64,000 nucleotides of DNA, taken from Flavilitoribacter nigricans DSM 23189 = NBRC 102662 (GTDB taxonomy: Bacteria; Bacteroidota; Bacteroidia; Chitinophagales; Saprospiraceae). The position numbers and the translations under genes are program-made. The stretch covers positions 289,182 to 353,181 of the forward strand of contig NZ_PDUD01000020.1 of NCBI RefSeq assembly GCF_002646595.1, read 5' to 3'. Numbering within the stretch: position 1 is the stretch's first letter; the number at the start of each line of letters is the position of its first letter. The notes under the pieces were generated by a model. That model had not been told where the DNA came from, did not search any database, and was given only the letters and a program-made list of their open reading frames with translations. Below are positions 8,730 through 17,761 of the stretch, piece by piece.

Positions 8730-10094
8730 TTATTTTTGGGCAGGAGATTTGTCTGTCTCCGGATCGGAATTCACATTGTACCAGTTGATGTTGCGCGTAA
8801 AATACATCGTGGTCGCCAGAATAAGGGTGAGCCCCAGGCTGCCCAGCAGCAGTGCATAATCCGCCATCTGGAGGGTGACAAATAGAAATCCGTACACGCC
8901 GGATAATACCACCAACAGCAGCACCGTCAGCTTTTTCCTTTTAAAAATGGTGGCCGAATAAAGCGTGATCATACTCACCACCGCCGAAGCCGAAACCATG
9001 AAGGCCGCATTGAAATTCGTATGTTCGGAAATAGACACCAGCAGTATATAGAACAGGCACAACGCCAGTCCAACCAGAATATACTGGAAGGGATGGATCT
9101 TCTTTTTATTTAGGATCTCGATTAGGAAAAAAGTCAGGAAGGTCAGGGCAATGGTCATGATCCCGTACTTGACCGATCGCATGGATTTTTGGTAATCGTC
9201 CAGTGGTAATAAGAGGTCTACTCCGAAAGCGGCATTGTTTACCGCTTCGGCGGGACCGTTATCCATCCAGGATTGTGGGAAATTTCGGTTCAGTTGCAGC
9301 ACTTTCCAGTGGGCCTGAAAACCCGCATCGCTGATCTCCCGCTGATCGGGCAGAAAGCTGCCATTGAAGCTGGGGGAAGTCCAGTCCGACCGGATATCTA
9401 CCGTAGTGATACTGCCCAGCGGCACAAAACTGATGTTCTGACTCCCCTGCAGACTCAGATCGAAACTAAAGGGAATGCTGCCTTCCAGTGCCGCTTCCAG
9501 CCCGGGTACGGCCATCGTAATGCCGGATTGGAAGAGACTGCCCGCTTTGGCGCCGGGTTCCACCTCCAGAGTGCCTCCGCCCCAATTGAAACCGATCTGC
9601 TCTTCGATCCCTCTCAGATCGGAGATCCCAAAAGTGAGGAAAGCCTCATCGTATCGTATCTGGTGGAGATAGTTTTGGTCGATCTTGGGCCGGATGAGAA
9701 AATTCCCGCTAAAGGCGAGTTTCGATTTGTATACCACCACTTCGTAAATGCCCCGACGCAGTTTTTCCGGCTGGATACTGCCCTCCGCGTGGAGTTCTTC
9801 CGGTAAAATATTCAGATAGCGGGTATAGAACTTCGTTTCTCCGTTCTCGGTACTCTGATAGGTAGCGGGAATGGTGAGCACCGGCCCCGTTAACTGCTGC
9901 CGGCCCGCCCACTTGGCGCTGACCTCGTAGACCGCCTCCCGGTTCAGCGATTCTCGTTCCTGAATGATGTTGTAGATCATGGTACTTGGGATCAATAACA
10001 CAAGACTGATAATGGTGATGATCACCATCTTTAGGGTCACCGAACTCTTGATCCAGTTGTTCAAAAGGCTGATAGGCGAATTTTCCGTATTCAT
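8730..10094 (-). CDS. creD: CreD family inner-membrane protein
   Basis: A 454-residue membrane protein of the CreD (cell envelope integrity) family. One N-terminal transmembrane helix (residues about 20-42, KMVIITIISLVLLIPSTMI) is followed by the conserved segment SLNREAVYEVSAKWAGRQQ and a roughly 250-residue extracytoplasmic domain containing GPVLTIP. A block of four or five transmembrane helices begins at KYGIMTIALTFLTFFLIEI and ends near TLILATTMYFTRNINWY. In E. coli creD belongs to the CreBC regulon; in Bacteroidota the role is unclear. Two 17-bp palindromes lie just upstream and probably control it. The usual neighbouring winged-helix regulator is not seen next to it. Confidence 0.9.
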   Translation of the reverse strand: MNTENSPISLLNNWIKSSVTLKMVIITIISLVLLIPSTMIYNIIQERESLNREAVYEVSAKWAGRQQLTGPVLTIPATYQSTENGETKFYTRYLNILPEELHAEGSIQPEKLRRGIYEVVVYKSKLAFSGNFLIRPKIDQNYLHQIRYDEAFLTFGISDLRGIEEQIGFNWGGGTLEVEPGAKAGSLFQSGITMAVPGLEAALEGSIPFSFDLSLQGSQNISFVPLGSITTVDIRSDWTSPSFNGSFLPDQREISDAGFQAHWKVLQLNRNFPQSWMDNGPAEAVNNAAFGVDLLLPLDDYQKSMRSVKYGIMTIALTFLTFFLIEILNKKKIHPFQYILVGLALCLFYILLVSISEHTNFNAAFMVSASAVVSMITLYSATIFKRKKLTVLLLVVLSGVYGFLFVTLQMADYALLLGSLGLTLILATTMYFTRNINWYNVNSDPETDKSPAQK

Positions 10095-10110
10095 AATGGA
10101 GCGGTTACAG

Positions 10111-10191
10111 CACTTTGAATTTCAAAGTGGATGGTTAAAAAAGAACCGCAATGATCTGCGGCTATCATAAAGTACTTTGAAATACAAAGTA
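10111..10191 (-). promoter_or_regulatory. Twin-palindrome operator upstream of creD
   Basis: Two near-identical palindromes occur: CACTTTGAATTTCAAAGTG (10111-10129) and TACTTTGAAATACAAAGTA (10173-10191). Their shared core is ACTTTGAAWTWCAAAGT. The centres are 62 bases apart, close to six helical turns, so both face the same side of the DNA. The nearer copy is only 16 bases from the creD start codon, a layout suited to repression by a dimeric winged-helix protein. The outer copy contains TACTTTG, resembling a -7 box. Confidence 0.7.
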
Positions 10192-10273
10192 AAAGAATTT
10201 ATCAAAATAAAGCAAGTGCCCTGGCCACAAAAAATAAGGGTGCTGGGAAAATAGGGGAGTGGGTATAAAAAAA

Positions 10274-10333
10274 CGGTTCCGGATAACTGGTCGAATTATC
10301 CGGAACCGCTGTGCGGACCAAAAGCCGGTCCGC
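10274..10333 (-). terminator. Tandem terminator hairpins after the S4-domain gene
   Basis: A perfect 13-bp stem, CGGTTCCGGATAA (10274-10286) with TTATCCGGAACCG (10296-10308), is followed on the minus strand by seven T residues: a strong Rho-independent terminator. A second stem, GCGGACC (10313-10319) with GGTCCGC (10327-10333), precedes it. Both lie downstream of the gene ending at 10368. Confidence 0.88.
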
Positions 10334-10367
10334 TGTTTACAAAAGTACTTCTGAAAGACCTGAACCG

Positions 10368-10754
10368 TTAGTACTCGTCTTTAAACCGGTCGATAACCCT
10401 CCGTTCTTTTTTGGTGGGTCGGCCGGCGCCCTTTTCTCTTTTCTCGGCGCCGCCTTTACCGATGTACCAGTCGTTGTACTTGTTTAGTTCCTCTTCCGGG
10501 GTCAGGTCCTCGTAGCAGACCTGGGCCAGGGGCGCGGAAACCCGCTTCTGGATCAGGTCAAGTACTTTGAACTGTAGGCGAAAGCCGTTTTTTTGTACAT
10601 GTACAATCTCGTCCCGTTGCAGCATATAGGACGGTTTGACCGATACCTCATCGATCTTTACCTTACCGCTTTTGCAGGCATCGGTTGCCAGGGTACGGGA
10701 TTTAAAAATGCGTACGCTCCAGAGCCATTTATCGATCCTTACTTTCTTCAGCAT
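10368..10754 (-). CDS. S4-domain RNA-binding protein, Hsp15-like
   Basis: A 128-residue protein whose first 55 residues are an S4 RNA-binding domain (VRIDKWLWSVRIFKSRTLA, then CKSGKVKIDEVSVKPSYML). The basic tail ends KGAGRPTKKERRVIDRFKDEY, as in Hsp15/HslR relatives that bind stalled 50S subunits carrying peptidyl-tRNA. It is the last gene of a minus-strand pair with PPK2, 14 bases after it, and is followed by strong terminators. The recycling function is inferred from the E. coli homologue only. Confidence 0.85.
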   Translation of the reverse strand: MLKKVRIDKWLWSVRIFKSRTLATDACKSGKVKIDEVSVKPSYMLQRDEIVHVQKNGFRLQFKVLDLIQKRVSAPLAQVCYEDLTPEEELNKYNDWYIGKGGAEKREKGAGRPTKKERRVIDRFKDEY

Positions 10755-10768
10755 AAATAATCCTCCGA

Positions 10769-11512
10769 CTATTCTTCTTCTAGTTTAGGGAACTCCATAT
10801 TCAGAGATTCCAGTTTCTCTACAATGGTTTTCGTGACGATATAGTTCCGGTACCAGCGTTTATCTACCGGTACGATCGTCCAGGGAACTACATCACAACG
10901 ATTGATCACGTCTTCATAACAACGCATATATTCGTCCCAATGTTCCCGTTCTTTCCAGTCATTGGCGTTGTGTTTCCAGTTTTTCTCCCGCTCGTCGATC
11001 CGTTCCTGAAGTTCAATCTTCTGCTGGTCGTAGCTGAGGTGGAGATAGAATTTGAAAATGTGGGTATTGTTGTCAAATTCCAGGAGATCTTCGAACGCAT
11101 TGATCGCGGCGATCCTTTTATCCACCCGTTCTTCCGTGATCCAGTTGTGCACCCGCTGGATGAGCACATCTTCATAATGCGAGCGGTTGAAGATCTGGAT
11201 CATGCCCTTGGCGGGAGCTCTTTTGTGGACCCGCCAGAGAAAATCGTGGGCAAATTCCTCTTCGGTCGGTTTTTTGAAAGAGTAGACATTGATGCCGTTA
11301 AAACTGCAATCCTTGAAAACGTTGCGTACCGCGCCGTCTTTCCCACTGGCATCCATGCCCTGGAAGATCACGAGTACGGCGTGTTTCTGTTCGGCGTAAA
11401 GCAGTTCCTGCAATTCTCCCAAACGTTCCACCAGCCGGTCCGTTTCCTTTTCGAGTTCCTTGCGGGTAATGCTTTCGGGAGGAAGGGTTGAAATTTCGGA
11501 GAGTTTGATCAT
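10769..11512 (-). CDS. ppk2: Polyphosphate kinase 2 family phosphotransferase
   Basis: A 247-residue PPK2-family enzyme, which uses polyphosphate to phosphorylate nucleoside mono- or diphosphates. The P-loop is FQGMDASGKDGAVRNVF, followed by SFKKPTEEEFAHDFLWRVHK and the family block FNRSHYEDVLIQRVHNW, and near the C-terminus PWTIVPVDKRWYRNY. The single domain and sequence resemble the polyphosphate:AMP/ADP (class III-like) enzymes, but nucleotide preference cannot be read with certainty. It probably shares a transcript with the S4-domain gene 14 bases downstream. Confidence 0.92.
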   Translation of the reverse strand: MIKLSEISTLPPESITRKELEKETDRLVERLGELQELLYAEQKHAVLVIFQGMDASGKDGAVRNVFKDCSFNGINVYSFKKPTEEEFAHDFLWRVHKRAPAKGMIQIFNRSHYEDVLIQRVHNWITEERVDKRIAAINAFEDLLEFDNNTHIFKFYLHLSYDQQKIELQERIDEREKNWKHNANDWKEREHWDEYMRCYEDVINRCDVVPWTIVPVDKRWYRNYIVTKTIVEKLESLNMEFPKLEEE

Positions 11513-11576
11513 GTATGGTATTTTTCAATGACGGTCATCTGTTACCTGGTTCACTAAGCCGGGTAAGCAACGCCTC

Positions 11577-12509
11577 TTACACTTTCATTTTACTTCTTTT
11601 CACCAGGAAGGACTGGAGAATGGGACGCACGCCCTGATTGATGTCCGCTTCGACGAAATCGATCTTATACTGCAGGCATTTGATCTGCAACTCCTGAATG
11701 AAGTTGGCCATTTGCTCCACGTAGTGTTCTTTCACCTCCTTGGGCTGCAGTTTGACCCTTTCGCCGGATTCCATATCGATGAATACGTAGGGGCGATTAT
11801 CAAAATCGAAATCGATCTCTTTGGATTTATCCACGACGTGGAAGAGAATGACCTCGTGTTTGTTGTGTTTGAGGTGCTGCAGGGCCGAGAACAAAGGTTC
11901 GACGTCTTCGGCGTGTTCGAACATATCGCTAAAAATAACCACCATGGACCGTTTGTGGATGCTGTCCGCGATCTGGTGCAGCGCTTTGGCCGCCGAGGTC
12001 GTTTTGTTCCTTTCGGGATGGTCGATCAGGTGCTGGAGATAGGTCAGCAGCAGCCGGTAGTGAGAAGTACTACTTTTACAGCGGGTATGATTTTGCACTA
12101 CTTCGTCAAAAATGCTAAGCCCGAAAGCATCCCGCTGTTTCATCAGCAGGTTCATCAGGGCCGCCGAAGCGAGGGAGGAAAATCGCAGCTTATTCATGTA
12201 AGCGTGCTTTTCCTTACCGGTCTGTTCCGGGAAATACATCGAAGAAGACGCGTCGATCACGATCTGGCACCGGAGGTTGGTCTCTTCCTCGAATCGTTTG
12301 ACGAACAATTTATCCGAGCGGGCAAAAACTTTCCAGTCTATGTTCCGGGTAGGCTCGCCCTGGTTATACAGTCGGTGTTCGGCAAATTCTACCGAGAAGC
12401 CGTGAAACGGGCTCTTGTGCAATCCGATGATAAATCCTTCTACAACCTGCCGGGCGAGTAATTCCAGGTTGCCGATGTCTCTGATCTCAATATTGTCTAA
12501 TAAGTTCAT
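11577..12509 (-). CDS. DUF58 domain protein
   Basis: A 310-residue cytoplasmic protein with the DUF58 signature: KSPFHGFSVEFAEHRLYNQG, then PTRNIDWKVFARSDKLFVKRFEEE. A von Willebrand A-like segment follows with IVIDASSSMYFP, which resembles the MIDAS DxSxS motif. These proteins are usually encoded beside a MoxR AAA+ ATPase and vWA membrane proteins; none of those partners is visible here, so the gene appears isolated. Function unknown, possibly chaperone-like or envelope-related by analogy with complete MoxR loci. Confidence 0.88.
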   Translation of the reverse strand: MNLLDNIEIRDIGNLELLARQVVEGFIIGLHKSPFHGFSVEFAEHRLYNQGEPTRNIDWKVFARSDKLFVKRFEEETNLRCQIVIDASSSMYFPEQTGKEKHAYMNKLRFSSLASAALMNLLMKQRDAFGLSIFDEVVQNHTRCKSSTSHYRLLLTYLQHLIDHPERNKTTSAAKALHQIADSIHKRSMVVIFSDMFEHAEDVEPLFSALQHLKHNKHEVILFHVVDKSKEIDFDFDNRPYVFIDMESGERVKLQPKEVKEHYVEQMANFIQELQIKCLQYKIDFVEADINQGVRPILQSFLVKRSKMKV

Positions 12510-12630
12510 ATATGGGATGTGTGATTACTGCCCGGGGCAGTTGGGTCATTCGGGCTGATCGCGCAGATACAGGTAAGACAAGGTGCAAAACCCGTGATTT
12601 ACGACGCTTCGGCCTTTGACAAAAAAATAA

Positions 12631-12656
12631 GCCTCTGTTTCAGAGGAAACAGAGGC
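12631..12656 (-). terminator. Rho-independent terminator of trxA
   Basis: GCCTCTGTTTC (12631-12641) and GAAACAGAGGC (12646-12656) form a perfect 11-bp stem with an AGAG loop. On the minus strand it is followed by TTATTTTTTT. It starts 27 bases after the thioredoxin stop codon. Confidence 0.92.
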
Positions 12657-12683
12657 TCAAAGTATTAAAAATTTCTTATTTGA

Positions 12684-13001
12684 TCAAAGTGCAGCTTCGA
12701 TTTTATCCGCCAAAGCCTGTTTGCTGGTGGTACCCACCTGCTTATCGATCACTTCACCGTTTTTCAGGATCAAGATAGTGGGGATGCTACGAATGCCGTA
12801 CTTCATGGAGATTTCCGGATTATCGTCAACGTTAACTTTTCCGATCAGCGCCTTGCCATCATATTCAGTCGACAATTCCTCAATAATTGGGCTGATCATG
12901 CGGCATGGACCGCACCATTCGGCCCAGAAATCCACTACGGCTACTCCTTCAGTATTTAAAGCAGTTGTTTTGAAGTTGTTATCAGTGAATTCGAATGCCA
13001 T
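12684..13001 (-). CDS. trxA: Thioredoxin
   Basis: A 105-residue thioredoxin, the general cytoplasmic protein-disulfide reductant. The active site is WAEWCGPCRMISP, the cis-proline lies in GIRSIPTILIL, and the C-terminal helix KQALADKIEAAL closes the fold. The ATG at 13001 gives the standard N-terminus MAFEFTDNNF; an in-frame TTG three codons upstream is less likely. It has its own -7 box (13068-13075) and a strong terminator, so it appears to be monocistronic. Confidence 0.97.
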   Translation of the reverse strand: MAFEFTDNNFKTTALNTEGVAVVDFWAEWCGPCRMISPIIEELSTEYDGKALIGKVNVDDNPEISMKYGIRSIPTILILKNGEVIDKQVGTTSKQALADKIEAAL

Positions 13002-13067
13002 TTCTTGCAAATTTAGAGTTTAATAATAATAACCTTTTCTAGAACAGTATATGAACTGAATAAGTTG

Positions 13068-13075
13068 CAAATATA
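13068..13075 (-). promoter_or_regulatory. trxA -7 promoter box
   Basis: On the minus strand this reads TATATTTG, an exact match to TAnnTTTG, 67 bases before the trxA start. A -33 TTG is not evident. Confidence 0.45.
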
Positions 13076-13206
13076 GTTATAATGCCCGATTCTACTGTCT
13101 GGGATAGGACAATATGACCACACTAAAAACAATTTTAGGGATTGTATTTCCTTTGCCTATTTTAGACGTACTTTGTGGATAATAGTAACATTATAGCTGC
13201 GTGGAC

Positions 13207-14283
13207 ATGATAAAGAGAAAACACCTGGTCTGGATCGCTCTCGGCTTGCTGGCCTTAATAATTCGTTGGTTTTCAAGTGCTCATTTTATCGAACAGTGGT
13301 ACAGTCGCGGTCTTTTTCTGGGTATTCGCTGGTCGATCGACTATCTGTTGGCGAGCTGGATCCCCTTCTGTATGATCTATCTGTTCATCATCGGGCTGCT
13401 TTTCTGGGGGTATTGGAAGTGGAAAAAAACATCTTTTAAATCCTGGACCTGGAAAAACTGGCTGATCGGCGGAACGGTGCGTGTGCTCGCATTCCTGAGC
13501 GGCCTATTGTTCTTCTTTCTCTTCCTGTGGGGATTCAACTACGGCCGGTTACCCGTAGAGGATCAATTGAAACTGGAGTTGAGTCCGGTATCTATGGAAG
13601 AGCTGCGGGATCTGATGATCGATGAGGCGGAAATGTTGACTGCCCTGCGTACCGAGATCCCCGGTATCACCGATTCCGCAATCACCTACGAAAATCTGCC
13701 GGACCGGCTCGAACGCAATTTGCGGGAAGATCTGGAAGGCTGGCTGGCCGGGCACGGCTTTCCCACCGTTGGTCGGGCGCGGGTGAAGCGGATCTACCCC
13801 AAAGGGATCTTTATGCGTTTCAGTTCTTCGGGTCTATATTTCCCGTATACCGGAGAAGGTCAGGTGGATGCCGGCCTGCATCCGTTGCAGTGGCCGTACG
13901 TGATGATGCACGAGATGTCCCATGCCTACGGTTTTGGCGACGAAGGAAGTTGTAATTTTCTGGCTTATCTGGCCGGTATCCGTTCGGAAGATCCGCTGGT
14001 TGCTTACGCTGCCCATCTGGCGTTTTACCGGACGGTAGCCACCAATTATCTGCGTTTTGAACCGGAAAAATACCAGGAGTTCCGGGCAAAGCTGCCCATC
14101 GGCGTGCAATCCGACCTCAACGCGATCAATCAAAATCTGCAGGAGTACCCGGATATTTTGCCTCGCCTGCGTTACGCGGCATACGATACCTATCTGAAAG
14201 CCCAGGGCATACCGGAAGGAATGCAGAATTACAGCCGGGTGATCATGCTGGTGAAAGCCTGGAAAAAGCTGGAAAGAGGATAG
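13207..14283 (+). CDS. DUF3810-type membrane protein with HEXXH motif
   Basis: A 358-residue membrane protein resembling the Bacteroidota DUF3810 family. Three transmembrane helices are predicted in the first 120 residues, followed by FNYGRLPVE and a soluble domain. YVMMHEMSHAYGFGDEGSCNFLAYLAG carries an HEMSH zinc-binding motif and a downstream glutamate, so it may be a zinc metallopeptidase; no substrate is known. ATG at 13207 is preferred to the GTG at 13201. It converges on the SUI1 gene, 10 bases away. Confidence 0.82.
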   Translation: MIKRKHLVWIALGLLALIIRWFSSAHFIEQWYSRGLFLGIRWSIDYLLASWIPFCMIYLFIIGLLFWGYWKWKKTSFKSWTWKNWLIGGTVRVLAFLSGLLFFFLFLWGFNYGRLPVEDQLKLELSPVSMEELRDLMIDEAEMLTALRTEIPGITDSAITYENLPDRLERNLREDLEGWLAGHGFPTVGRARVKRIYPKGIFMRFSSSGLYFPYTGEGQVDAGLHPLQWPYVMMHEMSHAYGFGDEGSCNFLAYLAGIRSEDPLVAYAAHLAFYRTVATNYLRFEPEKYQEFRAKLPIGVQSDLNAINQNLQEYPDILPRLRYAAYDTYLKAQGIPEGMQNYSRVIMLVKAWKKLERG

Positions 14284-14293
14284 CGGCCGCTGC

Positions 14294-14641
14294 TTATCCG
14301 CCGCTGGCTTTGGTTTGGCTGTATCCTTCGTTCTTAAGGAGATCAACCACTTTATCCCGCTGATTTCCCTGCACGATGATCTCTCCGTCTTTGGCCGAAC
14401 CGCCGACGCCGCACTTCGTTTTGAGCAGTTTGCCGAGGTCTTTGAGGTCGTCTTCCGGACCGACAAAGCCGGTGATCAGCGTGACTTCCTTGCCTTTGCG
14501 CTGCTTGCGATCGATGCTGACCCGCAGTTTTTGCTGTTGGGGCGGCAGGAGTTCCGCTTCCGGTTCGGATTCGTATTGGTAATCAAAATCGGGATTCGTA
14601 GAATATACGGTACCGATTCTCTTGTTCTTTTTCTTAGACAT
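14294..14641 (-). CDS. SUI1/eIF1-like translation factor YciH
   Basis: A 115-residue member of the SUI1/YciH family. The C-terminal 70 residues contain RKQRKGKEVTLITGFVG, then LGKLLKTKCGVGGSAKDGEI and IIVQGNQRDKVVDLL, the characteristic eIF1 fold motifs. The N-terminal 45 residues are polar and probably flexible. In bacteria these proteins influence initiation fidelity, though not essentially. It is 11 bases upstream of the outer-membrane-type gene on the same strand. Confidence 0.92.
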   Translation of the reverse strand: MSKKKNKRIGTVYSTNPDFDYQYESEPEAELLPPQQQKLRVSIDRKQRKGKEVTLITGFVGPEDDLKDLGKLLKTKCGVGGSAKDGEIIVQGNQRDKVVDLLKNEGYSQTKASGG

Positions 14642-14652
14642 ATTCCTTAGTT

Positions 14653-15537
14653 TTAAAACCGACGGGCGTAACCGATCATGGGGATGGCGCTGAAAAAACC
14701 GTCTGCTACTCCTAACACACCAATTTCCAATCGGTTCTTATTTTTGAACCAACTTAGCATGAAATTGGGGATTATCCCCTCATTTCCCGGCGATACCCCC
14801 ACATCGGCGTAGATCTTCCAGTTTTTCGCGAAAGCAGTACTGCCTCCAATAGTCACGATAAACGGAGAATCCTCCGGGAAAGCCCAGTCGCGGGCGGTGC
14901 CCGCCGTAATATTAATATATTGTTGCGTACTACCAAACGTCAGTATCCCGAATAAATGGGAAATGAAGGAATCCGTTTCATGAGTGAATCCGATCAGGTT
15001 ATTCAGGCCCACTCCCATGTAGAACTTTTCACTTAACTGGTAGGAGAGTTTGGACCGGACGATAAACAGAAAAGGGATCACGATGCCGCCCCCGATCGAC
15101 AAATGGTCCGAAAGTCCCGCATCCACGATATTGTACAGAATGCTGATATTGCGGTATTCTCCGCCACCCCGCGGGTAGGGAAAAGCCGTCATGGAATAGC
15201 TCAGGTTTTCCTGCCAGTAATAATCGCTTAGATCGTACAAGGCTCTGTACCGGGGGGAGTTGCGGATCTGATCCTGCAGCCAGCCCGCATTTTTTACCGG
15301 GCCCAGCCATTGGATCTCACTCCGGCCGAAGCGCAGCGGACCGAGATCCCGAACTTCAAAAAGGACACTGTCTTCTGCTTCGGAAAGTATACGCCCGAAA
15401 AACACATCACCGCGGAGCGTTTGCAGTACCTGCAGGTCTTCGGTAATCAGCGTATCTGCCGGCAGATCAGTATCCTGTCCGAATACCGTTGAAGAGGTGA
15501 GAAAAAAGATGAGGAGCAACGACAGTTTCCATTTCAT
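14653..15537 (-). CDS. Exported protein of unknown function, beta-rich
   Basis: I do not recognise a named family. The ATG at 15537 gives the signal peptide MKWKLSLLLIFFLTSSTVFG; an in-frame codon 13 residues earlier would bury it and is rejected. The first part of the mature protein (LQTLRGDVFFGRILSEAED then FEVRDLGPLRFGRSEIQWL) looks like a small beta domain. The C-terminal 170 residues alternate aromatic and glycine residues and end in GYARRF, suggesting an outer-membrane barrel. Mature length is about 275 residues. It lies upstream of the SUI1 gene on the minus strand. Confidence 0.6.
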   Translation of the reverse strand: MKWKLSLLLIFFLTSSTVFGQDTDLPADTLITEDLQVLQTLRGDVFFGRILSEAEDSVLFEVRDLGPLRFGRSEIQWLGPVKNAGWLQDQIRNSPRYRALYDLSDYYWQENLSYSMTAFPYPRGGGEYRNISILYNIVDAGLSDHLSIGGGIVIPFLFIVRSKLSYQLSEKFYMGVGLNNLIGFTHETDSFISHLFGILTFGSTQQYINITAGTARDWAFPEDSPFIVTIGGSTAFAKNWKIYADVGVSPGNEGIIPNFMLSWFKNKNRLEIGVLGVADGFFSAIPMIGYARRF

Positions 15538-15705
15538 ACTAGGAGTTTTGTGATAAACGGTAGAAATAAATAACATTTACTTCAAAAGACAGGCAATACC
15601 GAAAATTAGTTGGGTTTCGGAACCGGCCAGGGCTTTTTTAATTCCGGAAAAATAGAGTAATTCGCCCCTAATAAGGATTTTTGACCGAGCTTTAACCAAT
15701 TCATC

Positions 15706-16689
15706 ATGAACCAGATTACCGATACCATCCTGATGGTCCGTCCCCGTCATTTCGGATATAACCCGGAGACGGCCAATAACAATAGCTTCCAGAGTAACGA
15801 TACCACGCTTTCTACCGCTGAGATCAGCAAAAAGGCGCTTGGGGAGTTCGATAATTTTGTTGCGAAACTCCGGTCGGCCGGCATACGTATTGTCGTGGTG
15901 CAGGACAGCGAACAGCCGGTGAAAACGGATGCCGTCTTCCCCAATAACTGGTTCACTACCCACGAGCAGGGCGAACTGGTGACCTATCCCATGTTCTCAC
16001 CCATCCGAAGAACGGAAAGACAGGCCTACGCCGTCGCTACCCTCGAATCCGGTTTTGAGATCAACAAATGGGTGCATCTGGAAGATAAGGAACTTGAGGG
16101 CCGTTTTTTGGAAGGCACCGGCAGCATGATCCTGGATCGGATGAACCGGATCGTTTACGCCTGCCGGAGCATCCGGACCGATGAAGGATTACTGGACGAA
16201 TTTTGCCGCTGGATGGGGTACGAAGCCGTCATTTTTGACGCCTACGACCGGGAAGGTATTCCCATTTACCATACCAACGTCATGATGGCCCTGGGCACGA
16301 CCTACGTGGTGATCTGCATGGATGCCATCCGCAACGAAGAACAACGGCTCATCCTCAACGAATGCTTTGAACGGACCGGTAAAGAAGTGATCGCCATCAG
16401 TCTGGAACAGATGAATTCATTCGCGGGCAATATGTTGCAGGTAAGCAATACGGACTGGACCCGATCCTATCTGGTGATGTCCCAGCAGGCTTACCTTTCG
16501 CTCCTGCCGGAACAGATCGACCGCATCAGCCGGCACAGTGAGATCCTTTCCAGTCCGCTGGACACGATCGAGACCTTCGGTGGGGGCAGTGCCCGTTGCA
16601 TGATGGCCGAAGTATTTCTGCAGCCGAAGCCCGTGGAAGAAACGGAAGAATCCAATTCTCAAATGCAGGGGACTCAGGACCGCAGGTAA
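15706..16689 (+). CDS. ctlX: CtlX-type amidinotransferase/hydrolase
   Basis: A 327-residue protein of the arginine deiminase/amidinotransferase superfamily, close to the citrulline-utilisation hydrolase CtlX. Landmarks are ILMVRPRHFGYN at the N-terminus, DAVFPNNWFTTHEQGELVTY, the EGTGSMILDR acidic segment, IYHTNVMMALG with the catalytic histidine, and GGGSARCMMAEVF with the catalytic cysteine near the C-terminus. The enzyme class cleaves guanidino or ureido compounds; the physiological substrate here is inferred. Its last 16 bases overlap the convergent SDR gene. Confidence 0.85.
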   Translation: MNQITDTILMVRPRHFGYNPETANNNSFQSNDTTLSTAEISKKALGEFDNFVAKLRSAGIRIVVVQDSEQPVKTDAVFPNNWFTTHEQGELVTYPMFSPIRRTERQAYAVATLESGFEINKWVHLEDKELEGRFLEGTGSMILDRMNRIVYACRSIRTDEGLLDEFCRWMGYEAVIFDAYDREGIPIYHTNVMMALGTTYVVICMDAIRNEEQRLILNECFERTGKEVIAISLEQMNSFAGNMLQVSNTDWTRSYLVMSQQAYLSLLPEQIDRISRHSEILSSPLDTIETFGGGSARCMMAEVFLQPKPVEETEESNSQMQGTQDRR

Positions 16690-17432
16690 GAGGCACCGTT
16701 AATATCCAGGATAGCTCCCGTCATGAACTCGCTACCTTCGGAAGCCAGAAAGAGGATCCCCAGGGCAACTTCCTCCGGCTGGGCTACCCTCTGAAGGGGA
16801 CTTTGCCGTCGGATACTATCCCCTTCTTCACCCTCCAGCCAGGCCTTGGCCATGTCGGTTTCCACAAATCCCGGAGCAACCGTTCCGATAAAGATATTAT
16901 AGGGGGCCAGCGCCTGGGCCAGGGACTGTCCCATGGCGTTCATGGCTGCCTTGCTGGCACCGTAGGCCGGCTGGTCCGGTTCTCCGCGAAAGGCACCCCG
17001 GGAGGAGACGTTGATGATGCGGCCGCCCCCGGCTTCGATCATATGGCGGGCTGCACAGTAGGTCGCATTAGCTGCACCGGTGAGGTTAATTGCCAGCGTA
17101 TCTTTCCAGACTTGTTGCCATTGGTCGTAGGAGACTTCGGTGATCGGATGCAGTTTGAAAATTCCCGCATTATTCACCAGGATGTCGAGACGGCCGAATT
17201 CGCGGACTACGGCATTGATCATCTGCTCCACTGCGCCGGAACTTCCCAGATCGGCCCGGATCGCAAAATGTCCTTCTCCGGGAAGGGATTCAATCGTTGC
17301 TTTAGCCGCTTCGTTATCCGAATGGAAATTGATAGCTACCCGTGCGCCTTTTTCGGCGAAAGCCCTGGCGGTAGCCCGGCCGATCCCACGGGAGCCGCCG
17401 GTTATTAAAACCGTTTTCTCTGTAAAATCCAT
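16674..17432 (-). CDS. SDR family oxidoreductase (FabG-like)
   Basis: A 252-residue classical short-chain dehydrogenase. The cofactor motif TGGSRGIGRATA lies at residues 11-22, the NNAG motif follows, and the catalytic Ser and YxxxK are in INVSSRGAF and AYGASKAAM. The C-terminus ATGAILDINGA-like ending is typical. It resembles 3-oxoacyl-ACP reductases, but there is no fatty-acid synthesis context, so the substrate is open. Convergent with ctlX with a 16-base overlap of the two stop regions. Confidence 0.88.
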   Translation of the reverse strand: MDFTEKTVLITGGSRGIGRATARAFAEKGARVAINFHSDNEAAKATIESLPGEGHFAIRADLGSSGAVEQMINAVVREFGRLDILVNNAGIFKLHPITEVSYDQWQQVWKDTLAINLTGAANATYCAARHMIEAGGGRIINVSSRGAFRGEPDQPAYGASKAAMNAMGQSLAQALAPYNIFIGTVAPGFVETDMAKAWLEGEEGDSIRRQSPLQRVAQPEEVALGILFLASEGSEFMTGAILDINGASYLRS

Positions 17433-17731
17433 GCCCGAATATAAGTAGTGCCGGTCGATTCTGGTGTATCCGGCACCGTATTTTATTAGCAGGCTTTACG
17501 GCAGCCGGAAAAAGCAGGTGGAAACAGAATGAATGATAAGAGTTTTAAGCAGCCGAAGGGCTTAACGCCTAGCCGGATATTTAGCCATAATTCTGCTGGA
17601 TCATCAGCAATTAATGCCAGGGGAAGCGGTGGAAATAGCGGTCCGCCCGTGGCCAAAAATTCTGCAATAATTTTTCTCCTGGTTTAGGCCCTGACCACGA
17701 AAAAAAACGATCACTAATCTGGGGATTAGCG

Positions 17732-17739
17732 TAGTTTTG
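17732..17739 (+). promoter_or_regulatory. -7 box in the 17433-17761 intergenic region
   Basis: TAGTTTTG matches TAnnTTTG and lies 22 bases before the start at 17762. A short dyad, CTAATC-TGGG-GATTAG, sits directly upstream of it. The rest of this 329-base gap shows no gene or repeat that I can support. Confidence 0.45.
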
Positions 17740-17761
17740 AAGTCTAAATCTCAATACCAGT

